From Vitrella brassicaformis (Eukaryota; Sar; Vitrellaceae): a DNA stretch of 64,000 nt. Both the position numbers and the translations under genes were made by a program. The notes beneath the pieces were generated by a model that was given only the letters and a program-made list of their open reading frames with translations, had not been told where the DNA came from and ran no database searches. Below, in pieces: positions 20,341-32,851 of this stretch (positions within the stretch are counted from its first letter, which is position 1; the number at the start of each line of letters is the position of its first letter). Location: NCBI GenBank assembly GCA_001179505.1, contig CDMY01000316.1, positions 1,778 through 65,777 of the forward strand, read 5' to 3'.

Positions 20341-23300
20341 ATGCGGCGACTGGTACTGTTGCTCTTATCGCTCTCTACATGCCGTCTCTCCCTGTCCGAG
20401 ACGGCCCTGTCCGACCATCTCGCCACCATCGCCGGCGTGCAGCCCGCATCAGACTGCCCCAGCCCCACCACATGGTTCCCAAGACCACCCAGGCCACCCG
20501 CATCCCCGCCCACACAGAAACGTACTGCAAAAGAACCTGAGGCGAACGGCGAGTGGATACCAATCGGCCGTTCCAATGCGACAGCGACAGAGACACCTGC
20601 TGCTGCAGCGGAAGAGTCTGACGAGACTCAGTGGGCGGCGGGGAAGGAGGAGCTGGTGGAGCGGCTGCTGGTGGAGGCCATGAACGAGCTCACCCTGATC
20701 AAGACCGCGGACGAGGGGCGGGCAGGGAGGGCCGCACGCATATCGAGGGAGAGCTACTCTATCGTTGACGTCAAGCACTGCAACAAGGGGCGGGAAGTTG
20801 CGCTGACGGACAAGGACAAGAAGCGACTCAAGAAGATCGGCGAGGTGGCCGTGGCAACCGACAACGGCCTCCAAATCGCACTGAGCAAAAGCGGGTTCGG
20901 GAAGTCCACCGATGCTGCCGGCGGTGCGTCCATGGCCCCCCTGCTCTACCTCCACTTCCGGGAGATCAGGGTGTTCACGCAGACGACCAAGCGAGGGCCA
21001 CTACACTCCAGGACCGTCTTTCGCTACGACAGGGACAAATCGCACCCAACTGTGGCTGACCTGGGTGTCAATGTTGTCGACCAGGAGAGGGCCATCAGCA
21101 CCACGTCGACACTCGTCCAAGACGCCGTCAAGCAACTGCGGGTGTACTTCCAAAGCCTCGCCTGCGCCTCGTGCCCAAACACGGTCTTCAGTATCGATGA
21201 CGACGACATCTTCGCCGCTTTTGCGCGGATGATTCCCGGCGGATTTCGAGTTCGCCTTGACTTTCAGCTGAGAGGCAAGGGAAGCGGCTGCAAAGGGGCG
21301 GACGGGGAGGACAAGACGGCGTCTTACCATCGCGTGTGGGTGGAGATGACCCATAATGACAATGACAAGGGCGAGGCTAACAAGAGAGAGGCCGTGTTTG
21401 ACTTCGGATGGGAGTGCGGTGAGGGAGGGGTGTGTCGTGTGATGGAGGGGAAGCAGACCATCGCGAAATTCAAGACACAGGCCACAGACCCGCAGAAACG
21501 AGCGGTTAGTCGACGCCATCACTTTCACGAACACACATATGAGCAACAGGCGCGCGCGTGTCTCTCTGCTTACCTGCAGGGTGAGTTCTTCTGCCAGCCT
21601 GTTGTCCCCCACACAAATGGCGTGTGTCGGCACCTGTACCCCCACCAGAGTCCCAAAGACTTCTACCGGACCACCAACGCAGATATGGGCTCGTTCATCG
21701 ACCTCGCCGCCGGCATCAAGGAAAGCCTCTCAAGCGGTGTGGAGAGGGTGTCTCCCACCGACGCCCGCTTCTGCGCCTATGACGCCGACATACCGTTGGA
21801 ATTCGGTTCTTTTTGACGCTTGGCGTCTCCATTGCTTGGAGGTCTCTCTGTGGTTGTCTTCTGTTGTGTGTGTGTGTGTAGATCCGCGAGAGGACGAAAA
21901 GGTCAAAACGTGTTTCCCAGACAACATCGTCAAGAACCAGGGCACATGTGAGGCCTTCTTCTGGTCTCCATTGGCAAGCCAGGCACAGCCCCCCCGTGTT
22001 GTCTGCTTGTGCAGGCGGCAGCTGCTGGGCCTTCGCTTCTAGCTTCTCATACGCAGGTACGTCAATGGCCACCTGACATACAGACTTCCCACTTTGTCTC
22101 TCGTGTCCACGCACAGATCGGCAGTGCCTGCATGAACTCCGATCTGGCGTGGAGCCCTCCGTGATGTTCGACGGCAACCGGCACACCTTCTCCCCCCAGG
22201 ATCTCATCTCCTGCGTCCCGGGCAGCGGATGCAACAGCGGCGTGCCCGCAGCAGCATTCACATACTACTAAGAGAAGGGAGCCACACTGTGAGAGAGAGA
22301 GAGAGAGAGAGGGATTTCGTACACACAAACAATGGTGTCTCTCTCTCCCCTTTTCAGCGACACAGAGGTGCCGTATGTGTCGATGTGCCGCTTCACAGAC
22401 GCCGGGGCCGGTACAGTGAATGAGGAGGCATGCAAAGGGGTGGACATGGAGGAGGCAAAAGCCACGTCTCACGGACCAAATGTGGAGCCGCCGTGTGATG
22501 CGACCATCCATCGTCCGTGGCGGCCGCTGGAGTGGGAGAAGGTGCCGCTGGGGCGGAGGCAGAAGGGGCACAAGTCGTCTGTGTTCGTCATGCCTGACAC
22601 CACCATGTGGGACAGAGGCCTCAACCGGACCCTCGCACATGAGGAAGTCGTCAAGTGCATGCAGGTGAGGTGACTGACGCGGGCGACATCCGTGCGTGGA
22701 TGAATGGTCTTTTCTCTCTTGTCAAATGCAGCTCCAGATATACCAGCACGGGCCGCTGGTGGGGACCTTCAACGTGTATGCTGACTTTGCCCTCTATCTG
22801 AATGTCGACATCAAGAATCAGCAGCCTGACAAACCTGCTGTCTACCAATGGGACAAGTCAGTATACAAGAAAGGCATGGCCTGCCTGTCCGATCTCAGCG
22901 CTCACGCCACGTTGTCTTTCTGGTGGATGTGTTGAAGGAAGAGCCCCATCATGGGCGGCCACGCGGTGGTAATCATAGGCTGGGGGGGCGGGGGGAGCAC
23001 CGGCGTGGAACCATACTGGCTCATCCGCAACTCGTAACAATGCCACAAGAGGGATTGCCAAGCCACCAACACCCACCCACCCACCAGTGATCAACCCCCC
23101 GTGTCCTTTCCCCATTAGGTATGATCTGGAATGGGGTGACAAGGGCCATTTCAGGGTGCGTCGCGGCGCAAACGAGGCTGGCATAGAGGAGGGCACCACC
23201 TACATCTACCCCGACAAGCTCACCCTGCCGAAGGACAAGACCATCAGGGACATGCTCGCCCATCGCATTCCGATGCCCGAGACGCTGCGTCTCGAGTGGG

Positions 23301-26300
23301 ACAGGGCGTTTGAGTTTGTGGAGGGCCACAAGAAGAAGGGCTGCGACATCGCCCTCATGGCGCGAGTTAGGCGCAGCTACAACTGTGTGCCCATCACGGG
23401 AAAGACAAGGACGGGCACCTCCTCGCCAACAAGGGTGCGAGAGCGAGCAAGCAACCAACCAACCAACACATGTCTCATATGTGGATCCTTCCCGCTCAGA
23501 TTTTGTTGCCTCATTCGTTCACGTCATCGGTCGAGCCGACATGGGAGGCCAGCAAGCGGACGTCTATCCTTGATCTCGTCTTTTGCCATGCGGACATCCA
23601 TCAGATCGTGGCTGGTGACCCCGTCCAGGAGCTCATGCTCTTCGTCCGCGTCACCATACCAGAGTGGCAGGACGACGTACGCACATGCACATGCACCCAA
23701 AAGGAAAGAGGATGCGAGACCACAAGCTGTGCCATATATGCAGGTGAAAGCCAAGACATGGACGGCCAACTGGACCTTCACAGCACCCGACTTCGACCGC
23801 CTTAAGGCGACAATCGGCGAGACACAGCGAGCAGCTTGCGAGAATGCCCTCGGAAAGCTTATGGGCTCCCCCGACAAGGACACCCAAACCATCTTCGCCT
23901 CAGCCCCGAACCGTGTCGTCTGCAAGAAGTGGGCACAGATCATATTTCATCGGGAAATCATGAAGTACGTCAAGAGCAATAAAGGAGGGGAGGTGGATTT
24001 CGCGGCAGTAGCAGCGAGACTCGATCGGCTGAACCACGTGTTTGAGCTGGACATGGAGAAGGGTATCACTGACGAGAAGGTTGATGTATTTTACGAGCCG
24101 CCGCTGCACTACGCTGCCCGTCACGGCAAGGTGCCCCTGATCAAGTGGATTGTGACGACCGCATCGGCCAACTTTGCCCGGGCGGACAAGTGAGACAGAC
24201 AACAGACAGAGACAAGCTTCTCTCTCTGTGTGTGTCTCCCGCTGCAAGGGATTTTGCCGAGAAGGTGAGGACAAAGGTGGTGAATCGACGGTCACAAATT
24301 CAGTGGACGCCACTGATGCGGGCGGCTCTCAACGGACACCTGGACGGTCGGCAAGAAATCGTTCTTGCTCACGTGCTCCTCGTCTAGGTGCTTTTGTCCT
24401 CTCTCCGTTCCCTACAGCCTGCAAAGAACTGGTGTCTCTCGGAGCGGACCCACTTGTCGATGACGGCAATCTAATCAAAGGGATTTCGGGCCGGGACGTC
24501 GCCTACCACAACACATTCTCATTGGCCGCCCGCGGGGGCAATGTCGCCGTGCTGCAATATCTGGTAGAGGAGGGCATCAAGTTCTGCAAAGAGACCTGCA
24601 CCACCTTCACGGCCGACCACATGTACTGGGCCGTCGTGGAGGGCGCCATTCGTGGCAGGGCTGAGGTGGTGGGGTATCTGCTAGGCGGCAAGACGGGCAT
24701 CGCTGAGTGGGAGAGGGAGAAGGGCAAGTACATCAAGATGAACGACCGGAGCTAGTATGACAAAGCTGCTTTGGGCAGTGACCTTCGCTACGCACCCAGG
24801 ACCCCACTCATGTGAGCCAACCAACAAGAGACAGGACACAGGGGGGGCATGTGGCGCCAATTCATCCCGTCTTCTCTAGGTATGCGATCCAGGGTGGCAG
24901 TGTGGAGGTAGTGCGGCTGCTGCTGGACCAAGGAGCCGACATTGACGACTACATCCCACCATGCTACCTCCCAAACGGCCCTGACAGTGTCGTCTATTGC
25001 AGACAGAATTCGCTCCACATAGCGGCCGAGTTTGGTCACGGAGACATGATGCGATTGCTGACATCGCACTTGGCCAACGCCGACTACGTCAAGGCCAGAC
25101 TGAGGTGAGTGAGCATCAACCATGCACTCACAGCAATCTTGCTGCACCTAAGTGTTTGATCCATGGCATGAATGGTGCAGTGAGACGCGGCCAGAGTGGC
25201 GACTCGACCAGATCAAGCATTGCCTCATGCGGGGCATTCCCACAGCCTTCCTCAATATCACCTCACCCGGCAGCAGCCCTCCGCATTCGTTCCTCCAGCA
25301 CAGCCACCACACCAGGCGGACAGAGCAGGAGTACATCCAGAGCCTCTTCGACCAGCGGCAGTTTGTCATGCTGACCAGCCCCATGCTGCGGGCCGCTGAC
25401 AATGACGACCCCGACGTGCTGGCGGCGATGCTGGAGCTCCTTGCTACCAAGAAGATCGACGTGCAGTCTCGCCTGCTGTGGCAGGATGCTCTCACCGCGG
25501 TGGGTGACTGAGAGGCAGAAACCATAGAGACCACAGACACAGACACAGACACAGACACACACAAAGTCACTCGAGCCCTTTTGTGCTCTTCATTCATGTG
25601 CAGACGGTCTTCCACAAGGCCTCTTCCGACCGCAGCGGCAAGATGATGCGGACGCTCCTGAGCTACGACAAGGGCGACCTTCCCGAGGAAATGTTACGTC
25701 AGCTTGACAAGGAGACACACGCCTTCACGGTCTTGACCAAGGCGATCGACCAGGACAACAGCGCTGTGGTCCAAGCCTTGTTTGAGAGCGACTACGGTCC
25801 AGGCGGGAGGAAGTTCATCCACGCGAATATGGACGTCAACCAGCCATTGGAGGTGACGACCGACGCACACAGAGACATGGACACACAGATAGATCCATAC
25901 ACACATGGCTGTCTGGTTTGTTTAACAGGAGCTGGGGCCTCAGATGCTGCAGATGCCTGTGAATGTCTTCTCCAACCGTCTCCTGGCAGTGCTGGGCTAC
26001 ATTGGAAGCGAGAGCATCCTCGAGTACCTCGCCAAATCTGGTCAGCCAGTGAGTGACATCTATATTCTCATCTGTCGGTCTGTGTGTGTGTACTCCCACA
26101 TGTGATTGGCAGGTCACCTGTGGGAAGCCGACACCCACTCCTTCCTGGAGGCTCTCCGCGTGACCTTCGCCGTGTCGATGAAGCCAGACGAGTGGTGCAA
26201 TCCAGAGGTCTTCACCCACCACAGAGACGACGACAAGTGCCACTGCCATGAGAAGCAAAGTTGCGGCAACACGGGCAACAAGACAGAGACAGAGGCAGCA

Positions 26301-28560
26301 AAAGCCAAAGAGCCACAGACCCTCTACGGCACCCACATAGAGCTCGCCAGCGAGAAGAATATTGCTGGTGGATCGACACCGAGTGGCGTGTGGAGCACGG
26401 ACGAGGAGGGCTGGGGAGGAACGGCTCACTGGGTCCACCTGCTGGCCAGCGACGGGAGCGGCCAGCTGAGGCAGCGACCCAAGGTGATGCTGCGGCTGCT
26501 GTGGATATTCGTGCAAGCCCTCGACACCAACCGAATCGAGGTGCGTGCAGCGATGCACAACAATATAGAGACAGACAGCACCCTGTTTGCTTGTGTGGCG
26601 GAGTGCAGGTGGCCAAGCAGGTGGTCCGTGTGTTGGCGCCGCTCTCATCCTCACCGGCGGATCAGCACTTCACAGTCCGGGAGTTTGGTGACAAGGCTGG
26701 TGCGAGGGACCAGCCGGTGTTCACGCCGTTCCCCTACCTGCTCGTCCACATATCGATGCACTGCCTTGATAAGCCTGACGAGGTCCTCAAACTCGTCGAA
26801 GTCATGAAACTCTACCTCAACAAGGTAGGTCCTTCCTGTCTGTCCGTCGGCTGCTGGATACATGGCCATTGTTCACTGTCTCTCTCTGTTTGGATGCAGG
26901 CCGACAGCATCGAGACACAGCAGACGTGGATCACCATGGACGCCTTCACGGCCGATGACACCACCACCAAAGGCGCTCAGGGCATGGATCCCATGCTGAC
27001 GGCCATCGGAGGCTCCTGTCCCGTGTTGGTGCACACCTTCCTCACCTGGCTTGACGAGCACAGCAGCCGGCCGTCAGTGCAGGCGTATGTGAAGCACCTG
27101 AGGGGCATCAGGGAGGACATTGAGAAGATGCCCACGGAGCAGGAGGGCTTGAAGGCCCAGGTGCTCGCATTCCTTAAGGACTTTGCCCCATCAGCAGGGT
27201 ACGCTCAGTCAGCAGGAGACATGCCTTCATGCATATTCCCATGCCTTTTGTGTGCGTGTGGCAGAGCGCCGTGTGTGGCCAAGAGGGAGAGGGAGCAGGA
27301 GGAGCACGAGCAGCAGCAGCGTGACTCGGCCAAGTTCCTCAGGCGGCTGGGCAAGGTCGGCGGCAAGATGGTGCTCATCCACAGGACCCTCCTGAACAAG
27401 GAGAGGGAGGAGAGCGGACTTGATGACACAGAGCGGCCTGACTTCATCCACGGCAGGGTGCGTGAGCCAACAGAAATGGTTGACCAACTCCTTGTTTATT
27501 TGCCGTGCCTCTCTCCCATTCCACTTGTGCAGTTGTTCATATACCTGCTCGACTACCTCTTCAAAGGCTTCCCGTCCAAGACCTACAATGCCATCCTGCC
27601 AATGAGCCAAAGATCAATAATAAAGGTAACCAGACTTACACACTTACACACCTACCCACCACCAAGCTTCCTTCGTTCGTTCTGTGCCAGTCGTGCCACT
27701 TCCCTTCGCAAGAGAAAGCCTTCTATGATTTCGTCCTATGGCGCCCCGGTGCGCCATCGGCCATGACCGCCGCTGAGCTGCGCGAGTGGGTGGAGAAGGA
27801 GGGCATCGCCGTACAGACCACTTGCGTACTCGGCAGCCAGCCGGCGGAGCTGTGGATCACTGCAATGGGTGGGGAACAGGGTGACGTGTCTACCTGTTCG
27901 TATGTCATGGATATTTATCTTTGTGTGTCTGGCGTGCAGGAAACATCCAAGCTACGTTGAATCTGGAGGAGTTCTCGCGGGCCAACCTGCTCAAGCTGCT
28001 GCTCAGCTTCCAGCTGCCCAAGCATAAGAAACCAGAGGCACAGGAGACGTCGGGTGAACTGGTGCTGCCGCCACCCGTCAGCACCGCACCAACAGTGTCT
28101 CGACGCGTGAAGCCCGCTGAGACACCGACCACCGCAGAGGAGAAGCAGTGTCACGAGCCTCCAAGGATCGATGCCGCCACTGTGGTTGCCCAGGTACGTG
28201 AAAAGAGGCATAGACAGGGACAACAGAGCAAAAGAGAGAGGGCTTCGGTACGTTTGTGTGTCTCGGTTTGTCATGCAGCGCGTGACGGACCTTTTGAAGG
28301 ACACTGAGGACGAGACAGACCTGCCACCACCGGCAATGGCTCCATCTGTGAGTAGAAGGGTGACTGAGCCCTTGCCTGCTGCGGTGGAGGATGAAATGGA
28401 GGCTGAAGACGATATGGAGCCCGCAGGCAAGCCTCGACAAGAGAGTGGGTGTATTCCCCCGTCCATTGGCTGTGTGTGTGTGTGTATGTGTACTGTGTTG
28501 TGTATTTCAGCCCCTGCTGTGGAGTTGAAGCTGAGCACTGCGGATGAGTTGATCAAGTGA
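20341..28560 (+). CDS. Papain-family (C1A) cysteine protease region continuous with an ankyrin-repeat region
   Basis: The start at 20341 gives a signal peptide (MRRLVLLLLSLSTCRLSLS), favoured over upstream in-frame ATGs. The first long exon is an unrecognised pro-region. The C1A domain follows: QGTC-GSCWAFASSFSYA with the catalytic Cys (two exons joined near 21950/22016), SPQDLISC, GCNSG, YQHGPLVGTFNVYADFALYL, MGGHAVVIIGWG with the catalytic His, YWLIRNS with the Asn, then WGDKGHFRVRRG, closest in style to cathepsin C/B. Exons continue with no intergenic space into ankyrin-like repeats (PPLHYAARHGKVPLIKWIV, WTPLMRAALNGHL, NTFSLAARGGNVAVLQYLV, NSLHIAAEFGHGDMMRLL), a long helical region and an acidic tail ending ADELIK. 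An in-frame TAA at 22269-22271 interrupts the protease domain, so it may be a pseudogene, a sequence error or two genes. Splitting at about 23.4-23.5 kb is the main alternative. Confidence 0.6.
22269..22271 (+). other. In-frame TAA in the papain-domain exon
   Basis: The exon reads GCNSGVPAAAFTYY, then TAA, then EKGATL, and joins the next exon in phase as LDTEVPYVSMCRF. The family normally continues here without a break, and no GT donor precedes the stop within the exon. Confidence 0.75.
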
Positions 28561-29157
28561 TGGTCGTGGTGTGTGTGGGGCCAGAGATGTGATTGGATGG
28601 TGTGTAGGTTCCATGTATGGCGAGACATGCCATGTACGTGGAGTGGGACTGTCGAGGTATTCATTTGTGCAGACACATGTGGTCGTGTCCCTTTCTGTCC
28701 GTCGATATCAGAGCCCATCCACCTGTTGACCCATCCATCCATCCAGCCAGCCAGCCAGCCATGCGACAAGACACCAGTCAGGCAGCCAGGCGACCCCGAG
28801 CAGACAGACACCAGACACACATCAATTCTCTACAGCAGACACGGCCACACTCATTCGCACGAGCAAACAGACAGCCAGCCGCGTAGACCTTTCTCTCTGT
28901 ACACAGACAGGCATCATCAAAATGCTCAAAGACAACCCGCGACCGGCCGACCATTGACAAAGAGAGAGGGCTATATAATATATAGACATCGAAATGTATG
29001 CATGAGTGTGAAAGAAAAGACCACTGAATAAACAACACAGACAGACATGTCGTCCAGGCAGCCATGCATCAGGTGTGTGTGGATTTCGCTGTTGATTGAT
29101 AGGCTGGTTGCTAGTGGCTCTATCAGTGACGGCCCTCTGCAAGGTGAGGGCTCCTCG
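28561..29157. other. Gene-free stretch between convergent genes
   Basis: This should hold the 3' UTRs of the ankyrin gene and the SUN gene. CCAGCCAGCCAGCC (about 28743-28760) and CA-type tracts are present, and a TATAATATATAG stretch lies at about 28972-28985. No exon is seen. Confidence 0.5.
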
Positions 29158-32157
29158 TCACTCGGCAGGGGTGCCATACACTCGCAGTCGGTATAGGCAC
29201 ACGAAGTCGCTGCCGTGATTCGACGCCACCTGCAGCGTCACCCTGACGACACACACACACACGCAGATGCACACACAGAGTGGTTGCAGGGAGGCCGTCT
29301 GGTCTGACTGACCTGTCGACAGGCCCCTGTCCGTCCATTCCGCCCATCTGCACCACCGGCGACTTGCTCACAGCCGCCGGGTGGTCCAACACAAACGCCC
29401 CCCAGTCCAGCCAGTGGTCCTGCCGCAGCTGCTGCCCACACCGCTTGACGCCCTTGCGGATGCGGCACTCGCCCGGTGGCCCTCCTGACGCTGGGAGTAG
29501 TGCTGATGGTGCTGTGGTAATGTTGGGCAAAGTGCTGTGGGCGCCGTGTGTGGTTGTCGCAGCTGGGGCGGCCTGCGGCTGGTTGGCAGGGTGGCCAAAG
29601 AGGTGCATCTGTTTGGGGGCGGACTGGACGTCGGTGGCGTTTGTCTGCAGAGAGGAGACGTGGTGGTACGAGACAGAAGACACCCAGATCTGACACAGAC
29701 ACACAAACCACACATGAGCACCATCTGGCCACCCCCCCACGCCCCTCTCTCTCTCTCAGTTAGCTCACTGGTAGAGCGAATTTGACAGTGACATTTGCCG
29801 GCAGCCTCTCGTGGTAGAAGGGGAAGCAGGAGCCAGGGGCGATCTCGTGTCTAGGGTCCAGCATCAGGGCGGCGCGGCTCTGCGTCTCGACCGCATCGAC
29901 CTCCATGTGCTGGTGCATGAGCTGCGCCGCCACGTCTTTGAAGGCCGAGAGGTTGAACGACGCAATGGTGCGTGCGAGGGCGGTCCGGGGGAGCAGAGGG
30001 GGGCGGCTGTCGGAATACACGTCAGGAACAGTCCGCTCATGGTCAATACGTGCACCTGCGACAACGGCATGCTCAGTCAGGCAATGCGTCCCTCGCCCAC
30101 CTTCGTCTCTCACCTAGGTAGAGAGATGCCCAGTTGGTGGGTCTTTCGATTCCGCCCGCCATGACCTCCACGACCTTGTCCTTGATGTAGCCCTCGAGCT
30201 TGTCTGCCTCGGGCACCACTGCCGACCGGAGCACCTCCTGCACACTCACAACGCCATCAAGCTGGCTCCGAAGCGCATCAATCGACGCCCTCAGCTCCAC
30301 AAGGGCAGACTCGGTCGACTGGACACAAACATGGGGGGGAGGGAGGGAAGGAGGGAGGGAGGGACGCAGGGAGAGGAAAGTGGTCCATGTGTGGTTGTGT
30401 GTGGGTGTGGTTGTGACGGGGGACATACATTATCGCGGCGGTTGGTGTGCTCAGTCTGCTGCTGTAGTTGCTTCTGCAGTGCCTCCGCGTGCGCCTTGAC
30501 CGCATTGTACTTGCCCTCCAACTCAGCGAGACGGGCAGGTTGCGCCGACGCCAGATCTGATCGACATCAAAATGCAGAGGAGACCACGGCACGTCCATCC
30601 GTCCTCATCGTGGGTCACCTTGCAGAGCGGTGAGGGTTTCCTGTGTGTCAGCTGTGGACTGCTGCAGCCGCCCGATGGCCACATTGGCGTCGGCGATGTC
30701 GCGCTTGGCCGTGGAAGTCACCGACGACACCTCTGCGGAAAAAGGATGATTCAATGGCTGCTCGGCTGTGACGCATGCGCGTTCGTGTGTACCCTGCTGC
30801 AGCATTGCTAATGAGTCGTTGATGTGGCCGACACGGCCGTCCATCGCTCCAACCTGCATGCAGTCACGTCCGTGCATGTGTGTGTGTGCTGTGTATTTGG
30901 CGTGCAGTGCATCCTTTTACCTGTAGCTTCAGCGCGTCGGTCTCGTTGGTTTGGACGCCGATGAACGAACTCAACTTGCTGTCCAACAGCGCATACTGAT
31001 CAATCAAACAAACAAACGAAACGTCAAAAGGGAAGGTGACTGCACGCCAGCAGTGCACCCATCCACCTGTTGGTCATTCCGCTGGCTAATGCTCTCCATC
31101 TTGCTCAACAGCTCATCTTTGGCACCCGTCTGACCCTTCTAAGCCACACACACACACACAGAGAACACAGAGAGGGACCGAATGCAATCACATAGCCTCC
31201 CTCCCCTCTCCCCATTGCCTACTACCTTTACGTCGGTGATGTCCTTCTGCATGGCCTGCATGCCCCTGGCCATGGCCTGCACCTCACTGTGGGTCGCGTT
31301 TAGGTCCACTGGGGTGCCGGGGGCGGCCGGGGAGGCCGGGATGGTCTTGGTCTGCACCCATACCGAGAACATGAGGCCGAACAGCACCACCAGCAGCACC
31401 AGGCCAGCCAGGAACGCGAGAGCAGCTGCAACCAACACGCAACCAACACCACAGCCATCCATCCATCCATCCATCCATATGTGTCTGTCTGTACCTCTGA
31501 CCCACCTCACCTCCAGGGCCTATGTTATAGCCGCCGAGGATGTCCATCACCCAGTCGCCCGTCAGCCACTCCCAATCCTGACTCTCACCCTCACCCGCCA
31601 GCCCCTCCTCACCCTCCTCAACAACCTCGTCATCGTCAGCACCAGCCGCGGCAGCCGCAGCAGCAGCTGACCCCCGACCGTAGCTCGACTTGCGCGTGCC
31701 TCCGGTCTTGCGGCTGGGCGAGCGGCGCAGACGACCGGTGCCCTTGTCACCCTCACCGCTCTCCTCGGGCACGGGAGTGTCCTGAACCATCAACCACCAC
31801 ACACACACACACACACCACGCACACACACCAATGCATGCAGCAGGGCAGGCTGTCATGCGTTGGTCATTCTGCATGCATCACCTGGAGTCTCATGTCCAG
31901 ACCCCCTCCCACGTCGCGCCCAGGGGTGCGGGGATTGCGGCCGCGACGACGGCTGATCACAGCGCCACAGTCACAGAGAGAGGAAGAGCAGCATCTGACG
32001 TGTGGATGTACGGGTGTCAGATGGCGAGTGCTTACGTGTGCACACGTTCGGCGATGGACTCTCCTCCAGTCGAGTTGTCATCGTCATCTTTGTCGTCATG
32101 TCTGTTGCCGAGGTCGCGGAGAGGGTGGCGGCGACGGGCAGCGACCGCTGCTGCCAT
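29158..32157 (-). CDS. SUN-domain (Sad1/UNC-84) nuclear envelope protein
   Basis: SUN proteins span the inner nuclear membrane and pair with KASH proteins to link nucleus and cytoskeleton. Exon 1 (start 32157) encodes a basic and acidic head (MAAAVAARRRHPLRDLGNRH); exon 2 joins in phase through HTRRRGRNPRTPGRDVGGGL. A nucleoplasmic-type region with poly-Ala and an acidic run follows, then one transmembrane segment (AFLAGLVLLVVLFGLMFSVW, about 31410-31360). Several short exons encode a lumenal coiled coil (ALLDSKLSSFIGVQTNETDA; RLQQSTADTQETLTALQ; LAELEGKYNAVKAHAEALQK). The SUN domain contains ALMLDPRHEIAPGSCFPFYH, VSSVSYHHVSS, SAPKQMHLFGH and ends VASNHGSDFVCLYRLRVYG, matching the family's CLYRFRVHG end. 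A Pro/Ala/Thr-rich insert of about 40 residues interrupts the domain. The stop is at 29158, a few residues after the domain. The order TM, coiled coil, SUN is classical. Confidence 0.85.
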
Positions 32158-32794
32158 TGGTGGTCAGCTCAACCAACGTCACCTGATGCCATGGGATGGA
32201 TGGCCATGCACATGGCAATTGGCACATGGCAAACGCACAGAACGGACAAGACGCTCAGTATTTCCATTGATGCTTGTGCATTCACGTCGGCCTGACTGCG
32301 TCGTGAATGCTCCTTACTCAGAGGTCCTCGTTCGTGTGGGATGCCGAATGCCGTCAGCACAGGCGTGACACTGACGGGCAATGACGGGAATCAGCAAAAG
32401 CACCTACCGCAATCACAGCGGTGGCTCCGCAACAGACGGCATCATGCTTAATCAAGGTGGAAATGAGAAAGGCCCAAACTCAGAAGAGCTCGCATGTCCG
32501 ATCGGTGTGAAGGTTGCCAAGGATGGATATCTGTGACGTCTGAGCGTCGCTGGTGGACGAGCAGGGCATACTCTTGCACCCCATCGACAGCAAAGAGATG
32601 CCTTCGTTCATCGGCGGCAGCTGTGGGGCCATAGCTGTTGAAGGGCCGTTCTGATGGCCGAACGACACTGCCCAAGCAGAGAGGAGGTGAAGCAGACTGA
32701 GAGGGGAATGAAACACCCACAAGGGCGGCCGCACCCGAACAAGTTGTGCGCTCTCTTTGTTTATTGATCATGATTTCAGGAGCGTGTAGATGGC
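32158..32794. other. Upstream region holding duplicated segment copy 1
   Basis: This lies between the SUN gene start and the first F-box-like gene. From about 32284 it matches 37547-38062 over long stretches; for example, the block around 32525-32600 is almost identical to that around 37822-37897. Open minus-strand frames exist in both copies, but they differ in frame, so the conservation looks non-coding. Confidence 0.6.
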
Positions 32795-32851
32795 ATGTTG
32801 GTTGGTGACGGTGATGGCACTGAAGACCCACCGCAGCAAAATGGACAGCAG
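32284..32851. repeat. Duplicated segment, copy 1 (upstream region plus exon 1 of an F-box-like gene)
   Basis: Direct copy of about 37547-38105, diverged but with long matching blocks. It includes the start codon and first exon of the gene that follows. Confidence 0.8.

Noticed and set aside
21505-21579. First intron of the protease gene as coding sequence
   Set aside because: The 75 bases are open in frame and could be retained, but they have GT...CTGCAG borders and a weak translation (RRHHFHEHTYEQQAR), so an intron is more likely.
23087-24193. A 368-codon plus frame read as one exon
   Set aside because: It runs through at least two introns (about 23435-23502 and 23680-23740) whose translation is low-complexity; the exons inside it are real.
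29757-29795. A tRNA-like D-arm (TTAGCTCACTGGTAGAGCG) on the + strand
   Set aside because: No T-arm (GGTTCGA-type), anticodon stem or acceptor stem follows at the right distance, and the stretch overlaps the end of a SUN-domain exon on the minus strand.
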